From NCBI GenBank assembly GCA_900547945.1, contig URIT01000007.1, positions 1 to 54,882 on the forward strand: 54,882 nt of DNA, read 5' to 3'. A program made the translations under genes and the position numbers. Numbering within the stretch: the stretch's first letter is position 1; each line of letters starts with the position of its first letter. Under the pieces are notes generated by a model. It searched no databases, was not told the DNA's origin, and saw nothing but the letters and a program-made list of their open reading frames with translations. Source of the DNA: an uncultured bacterium (GTDB lineage: Bacteria > Verrucomicrobiota > Kiritimatiellia > RFP12 > UBA1067). This document shows, in pieces, positions 35,257 to 44,116 of the stretch.

Positions 35257-35317
35257 GGTGTGGAGTTTGGAGGGTGAAGGAAATCTGTCGAGAGGGCTGA
35301 GGAGGAATCTGTAAACC

Positions 35318-36046
35318 ATGAAAATCCATTCGTTTGAGACCTTTGGCGCGGCGGATGGGCCGGGCGTCCGGTTTATCGCCTTCCTGAGCGGCTGCCCGTT
35401 TCGCTGCCGCTACTGCCACAACCCCGACACGTGGGCGAAGCCGCCCGCGTTCGAGGCGACGGCCGATGAGGTCCTCGCCCGCGCGCTCCGCTACAGGGCG
35501 TACTGGGGCGCGGAGGGCGGCCTCACGGCCTCCGGCGGCGAGCCGATGCTGCAGGCCGCCGAAGTTGCCGATCTCTTCGAGAAGGCGCACGCGGCGGGCG
35601 CGACGACGTGTCTCGACACGGCGGCGGGCTGCTTCCTGCGCGGTGACGCCGCGCAGGAGCGTCTGTTGCGCGTGACGGACACGGTGCTCCTTGACCTCAA
35701 GCTCTTCGACGCGGACGCGCATCGCGCGCTCACGGGCGCGGACAACGCGCCCGTTCTCGACTGTGCGCGCTACCTCGCCGAACTCGGCACGTCCGTCTGG
35801 ATCCGCCGCGTCCTCGTGCCCGGCCTCACGGACGGCGAAGACGACCTCCGGCGGACGGGCGCCTTCATCCGCACGCTCCCGAACGTCCGCCGCGTCGAGG
35901 TGCTGCCCTACCACGCGCTCGGCGTCCACAAGTGGCAGGCGCTCGGCCTCGCCTACACGTTGTGCGACGCCCGCCCTCCCACTTCGGAAGAACTCCAGCG
36001 TGCCCGTACGCTTCTGGGTTGCCAGACGGTTCATTGCGCTGGTTAG
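35318..36046 (+). CDS. pflA: Pyruvate formate-lyase activating enzyme
   Basis: A 242-residue radical SAM enzyme that installs the glycyl radical on PflB. The cluster motif is CPFRCRYCHNPDTW (CxxxCxxC), preceded by TFGAADGPGVRFIAFLSG. GLTASGGEPMLQ is the GGE motif for SAM binding, and LLDLKLFDADAHRALTG is a family feature. Length is typical. RBS GAGGAGG precedes the ATG by 10 bases. In most genomes pflA is next to pflB; here 7.35 kb of chaperone/effector-like and RhuM genes lie between them. Confidence 0.94.
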   Translation: MKIHSFETFGAADGPGVRFIAFLSGCPFRCRYCHNPDTWAKPPAFEATADEVLARALRYRAYWGAEGGLTASGGEPMLQAAEVADLFEKAHAAGATTCLDTAAGCFLRGDAAQERLLRVTDTVLLDLKLFDADAHRALTGADNAPVLDCARYLAELGTSVWIRRVLVPGLTDGEDDLRRTGAFIRTLPNVRRVEVLPYHALGVHKWQALGLAYTLCDARPPTSEELQRARTLLGCQTVHCAG

Positions 36047-36064
36047 GGTTAAGAGGGCACGAGG

Positions 36065-36216
36065 CGGGAGGGACGCGCTTGTCGCGTCCGTTCGTACCTG
36101 TGCGCGTCAACGGAAGATCAGGATGGTTGCGGGATTGCGGCGGGAGGGACGCGCTTGTCGCGTCCGTTCGTACCTGTGCGCGTCAACGGAAGATCAGGAT
36201 GGTTGCGGGATTGCGG
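36065..36216. repeat. Perfect 76-bp tandem duplication of a REP hairpin plus a gene 3' end
   Basis: 36065-36140 and 36141-36216 are identical. Each unit contains one GGACGCG-CTTGT-CGCGTCC hairpin and the reverse complement of the last codons (ILIFR and stop) of the gene that ends at 36183. The outer copy is a non-functional gene end. Confidence 0.93.
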
Positions 36217-39200
36217 CGGTTGTCCTCGCCGAGGACGATGAGTGTGCCGTTTCGCACCCAACCCGTCCCTGAGACGTTGCGGACAGTGAGCGTGCCGCCG
36301 TTCAGGTCGAGGGAGGAACCTGCCGTGAGGATGAGGTCGACCGTCGGCGCGACGCGCACCACTGCGGGGTTCAGCGTCACCGTACCCACCACGCGGAGCG
36401 TGAGATTCCCCGTGAGCGTGCCGGTGAAATCCGCCAGCGCCCCCGTCCCAAGCGTGACGGCCGAGCGCCGGGCCGCGCCGTTCTGCACCGTGCCCGCCCC
36501 CGCCAGCGACGCGAAGGCCTGGTCGGATCCCGCGAGCTCGATCGTCGCGCCCGCCGCGACGGTGACGGTGGACGTGGCGGGAATCACGTTCACCAATACG
36601 GGGACCTCCGGCAGCGCCACGCCCCATTTCGCGGCAAGGTGGCGCTCGACCTCCCCGCGTTCGTCGGCGTTGAACGTGCGGTCGTAGCAGACAATCTCCG
36701 CGATGTCGCCCCACCAGGTCCGGTCGTAGCGCGAATCCCCCCAGTAGTTGCCGACCGCCGTCTTCTGGGTGATGGATTCGTTGAGCGTGAACGCGGCCAC
36801 GCAGACCGTGTCGGCGGCGAAGGTGCGGCTGCGGACGCCGTTGATCCAGGCTTCGCCGAACCTGGCCCAGGAGTCCAGCGAGAACGTGCGGCCGCCGTTG
36901 AGGCGCAGGCCGCTGTCGGCATTGCTGACGCCGAAGAAGCCCGTGCAGTTCCACCCAACGGGATGGCTGCCGGCGGGAACGCGGAAGACGGCGAAGACGG
37001 TCTGGACGCCGACGGGGACGGACGAGGCCAGCCGGTCGCGCGAGCCGTCGAAGAAGAGCGTGTCGCGTCCGTTGATCTCCCCCGGACGGAAGCGTGGCAG
37101 CGCGGATTGGTCGCCCTCGGCATCGGCGTTCGACCAGGAAAGGCTGCGCCCGTCGGCGTCCCGCACATCCGTCACGTAGGTCTCGCCATCATGGGTTTCC
37201 GTCGTGACGGTCCCCGCGGCGGAGGCGTCGAAATGCGCGGTCGCGGCTGCGGCGAACGGCAGGGTCTCGGCAGTCGGCGGCAGGCCGAGCACGAGCGTGC
37301 CCGCGTTCACGCGGGTTTCGCCGCCGTAGGTGTTCGCGGCCGTCAGCCAGGCGACGCCGGGATCGTCCTTCACGAAGGAGACCGCCGCGCCGGCGAGCGC
37401 GCCCGACCCGTGGACAGTCCCCGAAAACGACCCCGCGCCCGCGAACGTGACCGGGGCCGTGCCGGCGAAGACGATTCCGCCCGTGCCCGACACGTCGTTC
37501 GGGAAGACGAGCGGCTGCGTGTTCGTGAAGCGCAGCTGGGCGCCCTGCGCAATCTCCACGGGGCCTGTCCCCAGGGCATCGGGGGCGTCGCATTCCACGA
37601 CGCCTTCGATCCGGGTGCCGCCCGTGTAGGTGTTGCCTGCGCCGGGGCGCACGGTGCCGTTGCCGGCGACGGTCAGGTGCCCCGCCCCGGAGAGGCCGCC
37701 CGTGAAGGTCAGCGTTGCGGTGCTGTTGCGCACCCGCACGAGCGTGTCGTCCGCAAGCGCCACGGCGCCGGAGACGGTCACGCTGCGGTCTGCACACAGC
37801 GCGCCGTAGTCCCCCTCGCGGGGCGTGCCGGTTCTGGCAGAGTGGCAGGCCGTGTAGCAGCCGCGGCCCGCCAGCGTGAGCGCGTTCGGCAGCTCCGCCA
37901 GCGTCGATTCCGCCGGAATCCAGATGCCGCCGCCCATGCCGGCGCTTCCGTGGACGGTGACCGGACCGTCGGCGAGCGCCCCCTGCGCCATCGGCTTCAC
38001 GCAGAGCGATTCGATCACCGTCCCGCCCGTCCAGGTGTTCGCTCCGTAGAGTTCGAGGTCCATGCGGCACTTCTCTGAGATGCCGCCCGCGAACGTCATG
38101 CCGCCCGAGCCCGTCATCGCGCTCGTGATCCTGTTCGCGCGCCAGACGCCGTAGTTGGCGTTCTGGCCGCTGAGCACAAGGCCCTCGGCGGCGCCGAAGT
38201 CGAGCGTGCCGCCCTCGATCGACTGGTGGGGCGTGGAGCTGTTGCCGCGCGTGCCGTTGAGCAGAATCGGCGCGTAGCCCGCGTCGTTCCCGATCTTGAG
38301 CGTGCGGCCCGCGCCGACCACGAGGCCGCGCGCGCCGGAGTTCCCGTTGCGGTAGCGCAGGTCGAGGCCGGCGATCTGCGCGTCGGCGGTCAGCGTGCGG
38401 GGCGTCGAGGCGATCTGCACAAGGCCGTCCGCGCCCGCCGTCGCCGGGTCGTCGGTACAGGCCGCGCGGACGAATCCCCGCGCGGCGTCGTAGGTGAGGA
38501 AGGCGAACGCCGGGAAGAGGCCCTCGGCTTCGGCGTAGGCGAAGACCGGCTGTGCGGGGAGCCCGCCGGCGGAAAGGGGCATCGGCCCCGTCGTCTGGAT
38601 CGTCGCCGTCTCGCCGGGGAACGTCTTCGCCGACGGGGAGCCGAGCAGCAGCACGCCGCGGTTCCGGCGCACGAGCGGGCCGACGGTAAGGGAGGCGCCG
38701 GCGGCACCGCTTCCGTAGGCCCCCAGCGAGGCAAGGCCGTCGTAGGAGAGCGTGGCGTCCTCGGCGGAGGCGACCGTGTAGGCGGCGGCCGCGCTCACAT
38801 AGAGGCCGGCGTCGTCCAGCTCCACGGACGCAGTTCCGAACGGCGCCGCCGTGGCGTGGCCGTCTTCGCGGATGGCGCCGCCCGTCACGCGCGTGGGGCC
38901 GGTGTAGGTGGCGTCGCCGCGCGTGAGGAGGCAACCGCGCCCCGTCTTGACGATGCCGCCGTCTGGAGCGTCCCCGCAGGCGGGGTCGTGGACGAGCGGC
39001 ATGTTGAAGGAGAGGGTGTTGAGCGTGGAGAGGTCGAGGGCCGTTTCGAGGCGGAGGCCGCCGGCGCCGATGTAGCCCGTCATCGCGGACGGGTGGAACC
39101 AGGTGGAGGTGCCCGTCCGCGTCGACTTCAGGAGGCCGCCGTTGAAGTAGACGCGCCCGTCGAAACCGTTTGGGAAGCGTTTTTCGTCATAGGGGAAGTA

Positions 39201-41183
39201 GATGTCCCCGCCGACGAGCAGCGTGCCGCCGTTCAGCCACAGATAGCCGTGGTAGCCGTGGGGTTCGCACGGATCCTCGCCCGTCGCGATATTGAGGCTG
39301 TCGACGTCCAGCACGGCGTCGTCGGCAATCTTGATCTGGAAGCTCTTGCCGTCGGACGAGAGGCGATGGTACTGGTAGATCGTAAGGCCCAGGCGCAGCT
39401 TCATGTAGGCGGTTCCGCTGAGGTCGGCGCCGAGGCCGCGCCCGTAGTTGGCGAGCGTGTAGGATTCGACCACGCCGCCGCTCATGTGGTAGAAGATCTC
39501 GTTGGGCGTGGACTGCCACGCGACGTCGTGGTACCCGCTCAGCGGCTTCTCCGTCACGATGTGGCCGCCCGTCTGGTGGAAGGTACACTGCGCCCCGCCG
39601 GACATTGCGCCGCCGCTGACGTGGAGGAAGCCGCCGTGTACCGTGAGGACCGCGCCCGTCGCCCCGTTCGGGTTGAAGGTGACGTTCGTGGAGATGCCGC
39701 CGTTGACGACGAACTGCGGGAACGGACGCGCGGCGGCGAGCGTGCCGTTTGTGAGGGAGAGGTCGTCGAATGTGAGCGTGTTACCGCCCGGTCCGTCCGA
39801 GGCGGAGAGGAAGTTGACGGTGCCGCTCCCCGCGACGCGCGGCAGGGCGAACGGCGCGACGTTGTTCGCGGCGAGGATTCCACCGTCGGCGAGCCGGATT
39901 TCGCGCGCGGCGACGACGGCGTCCGCAGCGGCGTCGCGCCCGTCCCCGAGCTGAAGCGTCGTGCCCACCCCCGTGGCGACGAGCGCGCCCGTGTTCGCGA
40001 GGAGCGTGTTCGTCGTGTACAGCGTTTCCGAGGCATGGACGAGCGTGCCGCTGCCGGAGGTCCGCCGCGCGCGGGCGGTGCCGGTCGCGCGGATGTCGGC
40101 CCGCACGGTGGCGGGCCTCCCCTCGGCGTCCTCCAGGCAGAGCGCCAGGGCGTCGGGATAGGTGATCTTCTTCGCGGCGAAGACCGTCCCCTCCGGATAG
40201 CCGGGCGCGAACTGGAGCGCCTGCGGGTAGTCCACCGCCGCGTCGGGGATGAGGACGGTGTTCATGTTCGCGAGCGCCTCCGGGCCCACGATGAAGCGCC
40301 CCTGTTCGACGGTGCAGGCCACCTTGGCCGGGGAGTTGCTGGACGCTTCGGGCATGTGGGGCTGGAGCAGGATCCGGCTGGTGCCGTAGATCCGCCCTGT
40401 GAAGAGGTAGGGGCCGTCCTGCAGCGAACAGGTGAGTTCGTTGACGTTCGAGACGACGCCGGCGCCGCTGAGGCCGCCGATGAGGTCCTGCTTGCCGTTG
40501 AGGTTTGCCAGGCCGCCCGCGGCCACGTCGAGGCGGCCCCAGTTCACCAGCCAGTTGAGTGCCTGGACGTCCAGCGTCGCCCCGGGGCCGATGTGCAGGA
40601 TGGCGGGCCGCCCCGGGTCGAAGGCGTCGGAACTTCCCTTGTAGTGGATGCGGAGCGTGCCGGCGGCGATGTCGACGCCGGCGAACTTCCAGCTCCCCCG
40701 TCCGAAGCTGGGGCTCGTCGTGCCGTCGCCGAGGGCCAGCGTGCCTGCGCCGACCTTGACGAAGTGCGGCAGGAGGTTCAAGGAGGCGGGCTGGAACGTC
40801 GTCAGGACGACGCAGACGACATCCTCCGAGATGTCCACGCCGCAACTCCCGTCCGCGTCCTTGCCGAAGAAGAGGCCGTTGCCCGTGTGGGGGATGGTCA
40901 GTGTGCCTTCTCCTGTCGCGCGGAGACGGAGCAGGGTGGCGTTCTGCTGGGCCGCTGGCGTGATCGTCATGTCGCCCTCCACGGCGATGTGGACGGTGGA
41001 GTCCGCCGTTGGCACGCCGTTGTCCCAGTTCTGGACGTCGTGCCACGCGCCGCCCGCCGCCGGGCCGATCCACGTTGTTTCGTTGGCCCGGGCCGCCGTC
41101 ATCGCCAGCAGTCCGGCCAACAGTCCGCCCGCAAGCCGCCCGGCCGTCCCCAGGCGCGCGCGCATCGTCTCTTTCTTCTTCAT
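36183..41183 (-). CDS. Giant secreted beta-strand-repeat (autotransporter-type) protein
   Basis: A 1,666-residue protein with signal peptide (LAGGLLAGLLAMTAARANET). The first 70 residues contain a G8-type start (WIGPAAGGAWHDVQNWDNGVP), common in this class. Most of the length is beta-helical, with repeats such as LVKTGRGCLLTRGDATYTGPT-like GIVKTGRGCLLTRGDATYTG, LSGAGHLTVAGNGTVRPGAGN and VTFAGAGSFSGTVHGSG. A LamG-like module lies near residues 1330-1530 (SVPVGVQTVFAVFRVPAG, DIAEIVCYDRTFNADERGEV, HLAAKWGVALP). It has no translocator barrel and no PEP-CTERM; it ends NPATILIFR. The ATG follows GAGGTGAAGC. Likely surface-exposed; ligand unknown. Confidence 0.8.
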   Translation of the reverse strand: MKKKETMRARLGTAGRLAGGLLAGLLAMTAARANETTWIGPAAGGAWHDVQNWDNGVPTADSTVHIAVEGDMTITPAAQQNATLLRLRATGEGTLTIPHTGNGLFFGKDADGSCGVDISEDVVCVVLTTFQPASLNLLPHFVKVGAGTLALGDGTTSPSFGRGSWKFAGVDIAAGTLRIHYKGSSDAFDPGRPAILHIGPGATLDVQALNWLVNWGRLDVAAGGLANLNGKQDLIGGLSGAGVVSNVNELTCSLQDGPYLFTGRIYGTSRILLQPHMPEASSNSPAKVACTVEQGRFIVGPEALANMNTVLIPDAAVDYPQALQFAPGYPEGTVFAAKKITYPDALALCLEDAEGRPATVRADIRATGTARARRTSGSGTLVHASETLYTTNTLLANTGALVATGVGTTLQLGDGRDAAADAVVAAREIRLADGGILAANNVAPFALPRVAGSGTVNFLSASDGPGGNTLTFDDLSLTNGTLAAARPFPQFVVNGGISTNVTFNPNGATGAVLTVHGGFLHVSGGAMSGGAQCTFHQTGGHIVTEKPLSGYHDVAWQSTPNEIFYHMSGGVVESYTLANYGRGLGADLSGTAYMKLRLGLTIYQYHRLSSDGKSFQIKIADDAVLDVDSLNIATGEDPCEPHGYHGYLWLNGGTLLVGGDIYFPYDEKRFPNGFDGRVYFNGGLLKSTRTGTSTWFHPSAMTGYIGAGGLRLETALDLSTLNTLSFNMPLVHDPACGDAPDGGIVKTGRGCLLTRGDATYTGPTRVTGGAIREDGHATAAPFGTASVELDDAGLYVSAAAAYTVASAEDATLSYDGLASLGAYGSGAAGASLTVGPLVRRNRGVLLLGSPSAKTFPGETATIQTTGPMPLSAGGLPAQPVFAYAEAEGLFPAFAFLTYDAARGFVRAACTDDPATAGADGLVQIASTPRTLTADAQIAGLDLRYRNGNSGARGLVVGAGRTLKIGNDAGYAPILLNGTRGNSSTPHQSIEGGTLDFGAAEGLVLSGQNANYGVWRANRITSAMTGSGGMTFAGGISEKCRMDLELYGANTWTGGTVIESLCVKPMAQGALADGPVTVHGSAGMGGGIWIPAESTLAELPNALTLAGRGCYTACHSARTGTPREGDYGALCADRSVTVSGAVALADDTLVRVRNSTATLTFTGGLSGAGHLTVAGNGTVRPGAGNTYTGGTRIEGVVECDAPDALGTGPVEIAQGAQLRFTNTQPLVFPNDVSGTGGIVFAGTAPVTFAGAGSFSGTVHGSGALAGAAVSFVKDDPGVAWLTAANTYGGETRVNAGTLVLGLPPTAETLPFAAAATAHFDASAAGTVTTETHDGETYVTDVRDADGRSLSWSNADAEGDQSALPRFRPGEINGRDTLFFDGSRDRLASSVPVGVQTVFAVFRVPAGSHPVGWNCTGFFGVSNADSGLRLNGGRTFSLDSWARFGEAWINGVRSRTFAADTVCVAAFTLNESITQKTAVGNYWGDSRYDRTWWGDIAEIVCYDRTFNADERGEVERHLAAKWGVALPEVPVLVNVIPATSTVTVAAGATIELAGSDQAFASLAGAGTVQNGAARRSAVTLGTGALADFTGTLTGNLTLRVVGTVTLNPAVVRVAPTVDLILTAGSSLDLNGGTLTVRNVSGTGWVRNGTLIVLGEDNRRNPATILIFR

Positions 41184-41287
41184 GCTTCACCTCGTTGCGT
41201 TGAGGGGTGAACGAAAAGTCACGAGACAGGGCGAAAAATACCCGTCGCCCCACGAGAAAAGAAATTCTGAAGAACCGCAACTTCGAC

Positions 41288-41317
41288 ATGATACCAAGAC
41301 CCATGTTCCCTTCGCAA
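41288..41317 (-). promoter_or_regulatory. Promoter of the giant beta-strand-repeat gene
   Basis: Minus strand: TTGCGA, 18-base spacer ending TGG, TATCAT. It is divergent from the promoter at 41389, and the leader is about 98 bases. Confidence 0.5.
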
Positions 41318-41388
41318 GGGGAAATTCTCGAAATCTCGAAACAGCCGGAGCAGGCGTATGTGGATTTTCCGCACGTCCGCACGGAACA

Positions 41389-41397
41389 TGCTATACT
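41389..41397 (+). promoter_or_regulatory. Extended -10 promoter of the beta-helix gene
   Basis: TGCTATACT, 50 bases before the ATG at 41448. Confidence 0.6.
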
Positions 41398-41447
41398 GTG
41401 TGTGGCGGCGTGCGCCGCGTTTTCAGGAAGGAAAGGACAGGACGGAA

Positions 41448-42521
41448 ATGGTCGGAAAGATGTGCGGCATGGTGGTCTGCGCGCTGGTGGCGCTGGGCGG
41501 TTTGGCGGCGCCGGAGGCGGCGCGGCAGGGCTTTGTGGTCGTCACGGACCATCTTGTGGCCGATGGCGGGGCGGACGTGTCGGACGCCCTGCAGCGTCTC
41601 ATCGACGCGAACCCGAACCGCACGCTCTACTTCCCGGACGGCACGTACCTCCTCGCGAAGCCCATCCTCACGCCCGCGCATCCGCGCCGGAGCGTGGACC
41701 TGCGCCTCTCCCACTACGCCGTCCTCAAGGCCGCGCCGGGATGGTCCTCCCCCGAGGCCCTGGTGCGGCTCGGCGCAAGCCATCCGGCGAACGACATCCG
41801 CACGATTGGCAGCAACTACGGCCTCACGGGCGGCATGCTGGACGGAAGCGGCATCGCGAACGGCGTCTCGATCGACGGCGGACGCGAGACGCGCATCCGC
41901 GATGTCGCGATCAAGCACGTGCGCGTGGGCGTCCACGTCAAGCGCGGTGCGAACAACGGCTCGTCCGACTGCGACATCCTCGACGTGAACATCGTCGGCA
42001 ACGGGGCCACGAACTCCATCGGCGTCCTCGTGGAGGGCTACGACAACACCTTCACGAACCTGCGCATCGCGGACGTTCACACGGGCGTGCTGCTCCGTTC
42101 GGGCGGCAACTGCCTCCGCAACGTCCATCCGCTCTACACCTGCAGCTATGCGGACTACGGGACGAGCTGCGGCTTCAACGTACGGGCCTCGAACAACTTC
42201 TTCGACTTCTGCTACAGCGACCACTTCAGCATCGGCTTCCTGGAGGCGCCGGGCACCTCGGGCGTCTACCACAAGTGCTTCTGCTTCTGGTATGCGCCGA
42301 ACAAGGGCCTGCGCCACACGGCGTTCCGCGCGGAGGGTGCATTCGGGTCGATCGTGCGCGACTTCACGGTCGGCTTCTGCAGGGCGGAGGCGCTTAACAC
42401 GGTGCTGGAGGTCGGGAAGGACGGCGGGAAGGGCGTCTTCGACAACCTGCGCGTGAACGCGCGCGAGATCAACGAAACGGCCTGCGCCTACCGCAGGCAC
42501 CTCGTCGGCAAGACGTTTTAG
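41448..42521 (+). CDS. Secreted right-handed beta-helix protein (pectate-lyase/GH28-like fold)
   Basis: A 357-residue protein with signal peptide (MVVCALVALGGLAAPEAA). The mature start VVVTDHLVADGGADVSDALQ and RTLYFPDGTYLLAKPI fit the Pectate_lyase_3 type, in which (A)DxxxA..LQ and FPxGxY begin the helix. Later rungs repeat the Asn-rich pattern GLTGGMLDGSGIANGVSIDG, IRDVAIKHVRVGVHV, NTFTNLRIADVHTGVLL. It could cut or bind a polysaccharide; catalytic residues cannot be assigned. The ATG at 41448 follows AAGGACAGGACGG; an in-frame ATG at 41460 is an alternative. Nine Cys residues in the C-terminal half are unusual for this fold. Confidence 0.72.
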   Translation: MVGKMCGMVVCALVALGGLAAPEAARQGFVVVTDHLVADGGADVSDALQRLIDANPNRTLYFPDGTYLLAKPILTPAHPRRSVDLRLSHYAVLKAAPGWSSPEALVRLGASHPANDIRTIGSNYGLTGGMLDGSGIANGVSIDGGRETRIRDVAIKHVRVGVHVKRGANNGSSDCDILDVNIVGNGATNSIGVLVEGYDNTFTNLRIADVHTGVLLRSGGNCLRNVHPLYTCSYADYGTSCGFNVRASNNFFDFCYSDHFSIGFLEAPGTSGVYHKCFCFWYAPNKGLRHTAFRAEGAFGSIVRDFTVGFCRAEALNTVLEVGKDGGKGVFDNLRVNAREINETACAYRRHLVGKTF

Positions 42522-42540
42522 AGCCGCCCGCCGCCCCGCC

Positions 42541-42626
42541 GGGAGGGACGCGCTCCGTCGCGTCCGTCCGCCCCTCGCCCCGCCCCGTCCGCCGCTTCGC
42601 CGGGAGGGACGCGCTTGTCGCGTCCG
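42541..42626 (+). repeat. Two REP-like hairpins with different loops
   Basis: 42541-42566 has the stem GGACGCG/CGCGTCC with loop CTCCGT; 42601-42626 has the same stem with loop CTTGT. A decayed copy in reverse orientation may lie at 42816-42841. The rest of 42727-42931 shows no gene. Confidence 0.85.
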
Positions 42627-42726
42627 CCCGCTGGCACAACGGCGGCGGGCGTTCTTTTCGGAATTGACGGACGATGAGATTGCCCTGCTGGAGAAGGTCG
42701 TATGTGGCGAGAGTGAAGACGCATGA
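42622..42726 (+). pseudogene. Possible C-terminal remnant of a MarR-like regulator
   Basis: An open stretch runs out of the second hairpin and reads RPLAQRRRAFFSELTDDEIA followed by LLEKVVCGESEDA and a stop. The pattern R-x-F-FxxLTDDEIxxLEKV resembles the C-terminal end of MarR-type regulators. No start or DNA-binding part remains; the hairpin repeats replace what would be upstream. This is a weak call based on about 30 residues. Confidence 0.3.
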
Positions 42727-42931
42727 AGATGCAATGAAACGTAAACGATCCAATACCGCGCCATCGTGGGGCGTAAAGCGGTAAGTGCGAATTTTATTCC
42801 TAAAGGCGGCGGTCATGGACGCTCGGAAGCGCGTTCCTCCCGTGGGACGGTAGGCAGGGGTGAGCTTGGTGGTCGCGGGGCGACGTACCCTGCCGTTGGG
42901 AAAAACGCGGTAATTTGGAATCAGGAAACTG

Positions 42932-43981
42932 TTAATCGTTGCGGACGTATGCCGTTGAGCGGCCCCTGCCCGTCTTGCTGATCGTCCCCGCGTCAAGCAT
43001 GGCTTTCAATGTCATTTCAACCATCGCCGTGCTGATGTCCGGACATTTGGCGAGTATGTCGCGCTTCGTCACCTTGCCAAGCGTTGCATTCACTACGGCG
43101 CGTATGCGGTCTGCCTTGCTCATTCGGGACGTGACGATGCCTTCCACACGAGATTCGAGTTCGCGGTACGCTTTCAGGATTATGCCAAGCGTGTACTGCA
43201 CAAACGGCCTCATGTCGCAGTCGTTCTCGTACCAAATCCCGGAACTCGTCTGCAACGCCTCGTAGTATTCGGCCTTCGAGTCCTCTATGAGCATTTCGAG
43301 GCTTATGTACTTGCCCACCATGAAGCCGGAACGGTAGAGCAGCAGCAGCGTGAGCAAACGGCTCATGCGGCCGTTTCCGTCGTGGAACGGATGAACACAG
43401 AGGAAATCGAAAATGAACATCGGAATGAGCATGAGAGGATCAAACCTCCCGTCATCGACCGCCCGACGGTATTCCGTGCAGAGCGATCCCATCGCGCCGG
43501 GCGTCTCGACTGCGCTTGCCGGGCGGAATCTGACGAACGTGTTTCCGGCGGCATCGGTCTCCTCGATGACATTGTCGTTCAACTTCCAATGCCCTCCGAT
43601 TCCCTGCGGCAGCTTGGAATAGAGATCTCGGTGGAGTTGCAGCAGCACGTTTGGCGTGATGGCGATGAAGTCGTGGCTTTCGTGTATTGTCTTGAGAACA
43701 TCACGATACCCGGCAATCTCCTTCTCGTTCCTGTTTCGCGGAATCGTTTTCTGCGACATCAGTTCGCGCATACGTGCATCAGACGTGGAAATGCCCTCAA
43801 TGCGGTTTGAAGATGTGGTTGATTGCACTTTTGCGACTTCAATCAATGCTTTGAGTACGTCTGGCCTTGCATTGAGGTAAAGCTCCTGCTTGCCTTTGTA
43901 TTCATGTATAGCAGAGAGCAACGCCGTTATTTCCGGCGTGAGAAGTTTCACAGGAGCGTTCTTGTAGTCGAAAATGTGCAT
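42932..43981 (-). CDS. Fic-domain protein (adenylyltransferase family)
   Basis: A 349-residue protein. The Fic core motif HPFHDGNGRMSRLLTLLLLY is canonical, so AMP transfer (or another NMP) to a protein hydroxyl is likely. The inhibitory helix motif SSNRIEG (S-x3-E-G) lies near residue 58, N-terminal to the core, which makes it a class II Fic with built-in inhibition. The N-terminal part (YLNARPDVLKALIEVAKVQS) and C-terminal winged-helix-like segment (KADRIRAVVNATLGKVTKRD) are typical of the common Fic/DUF4172-like layout. GC is lower than the chromosome average, suggesting transfer. RBS AAAAAGGAAATATT. Three TGCCTAA words flank its promoter, so it may be autoregulated. Confidence 0.92.
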   Translation of the reverse strand: MHIFDYKNAPVKLLTPEITALLSAIHEYKGKQELYLNARPDVLKALIEVAKVQSTTSSNRIEGISTSDARMRELMSQKTIPRNRNEKEIAGYRDVLKTIHESHDFIAITPNVLLQLHRDLYSKLPQGIGGHWKLNDNVIEETDAAGNTFVRFRPASAVETPGAMGSLCTEYRRAVDDGRFDPLMLIPMFIFDFLCVHPFHDGNGRMSRLLTLLLLYRSGFMVGKYISLEMLIEDSKAEYYEALQTSSGIWYENDCDMRPFVQYTLGIILKAYRELESRVEGIVTSRMSKADRIRAVVNATLGKVTKRDILAKCPDISTAMVEMTLKAMLDAGTISKTGRGRSTAYVRND

Positions 43982-44006
43982 AATATTTCCTTTTTGAGTT
44001 GCCTAA

Positions 44007-44035
44007 ATTATAATATTTTCTGCCCATTCGCACAA
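44007..44035 (-). promoter_or_regulatory. Fic promoter flanked by repeated TGCCTAA words
   Basis: Minus strand: TTGTGC, 17-base spacer, TATAAT. Two direct TGCCTAATCG copies (44058-44067 and 44038-44047) lie just upstream of the -35, 20 bp apart, and an inverted TTGCCTAA (43999-44006) lies just downstream of the -10. This looks like an operator layout. Confidence 0.65.
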
Positions 44036-44116
44036 CTCGATTAGGCAGAAAAACTAACGATTAGGCAATCCCCATGGCATAAAATTGCCCTATTAGTGGA
44101 AAGGAAATGAAAAACG

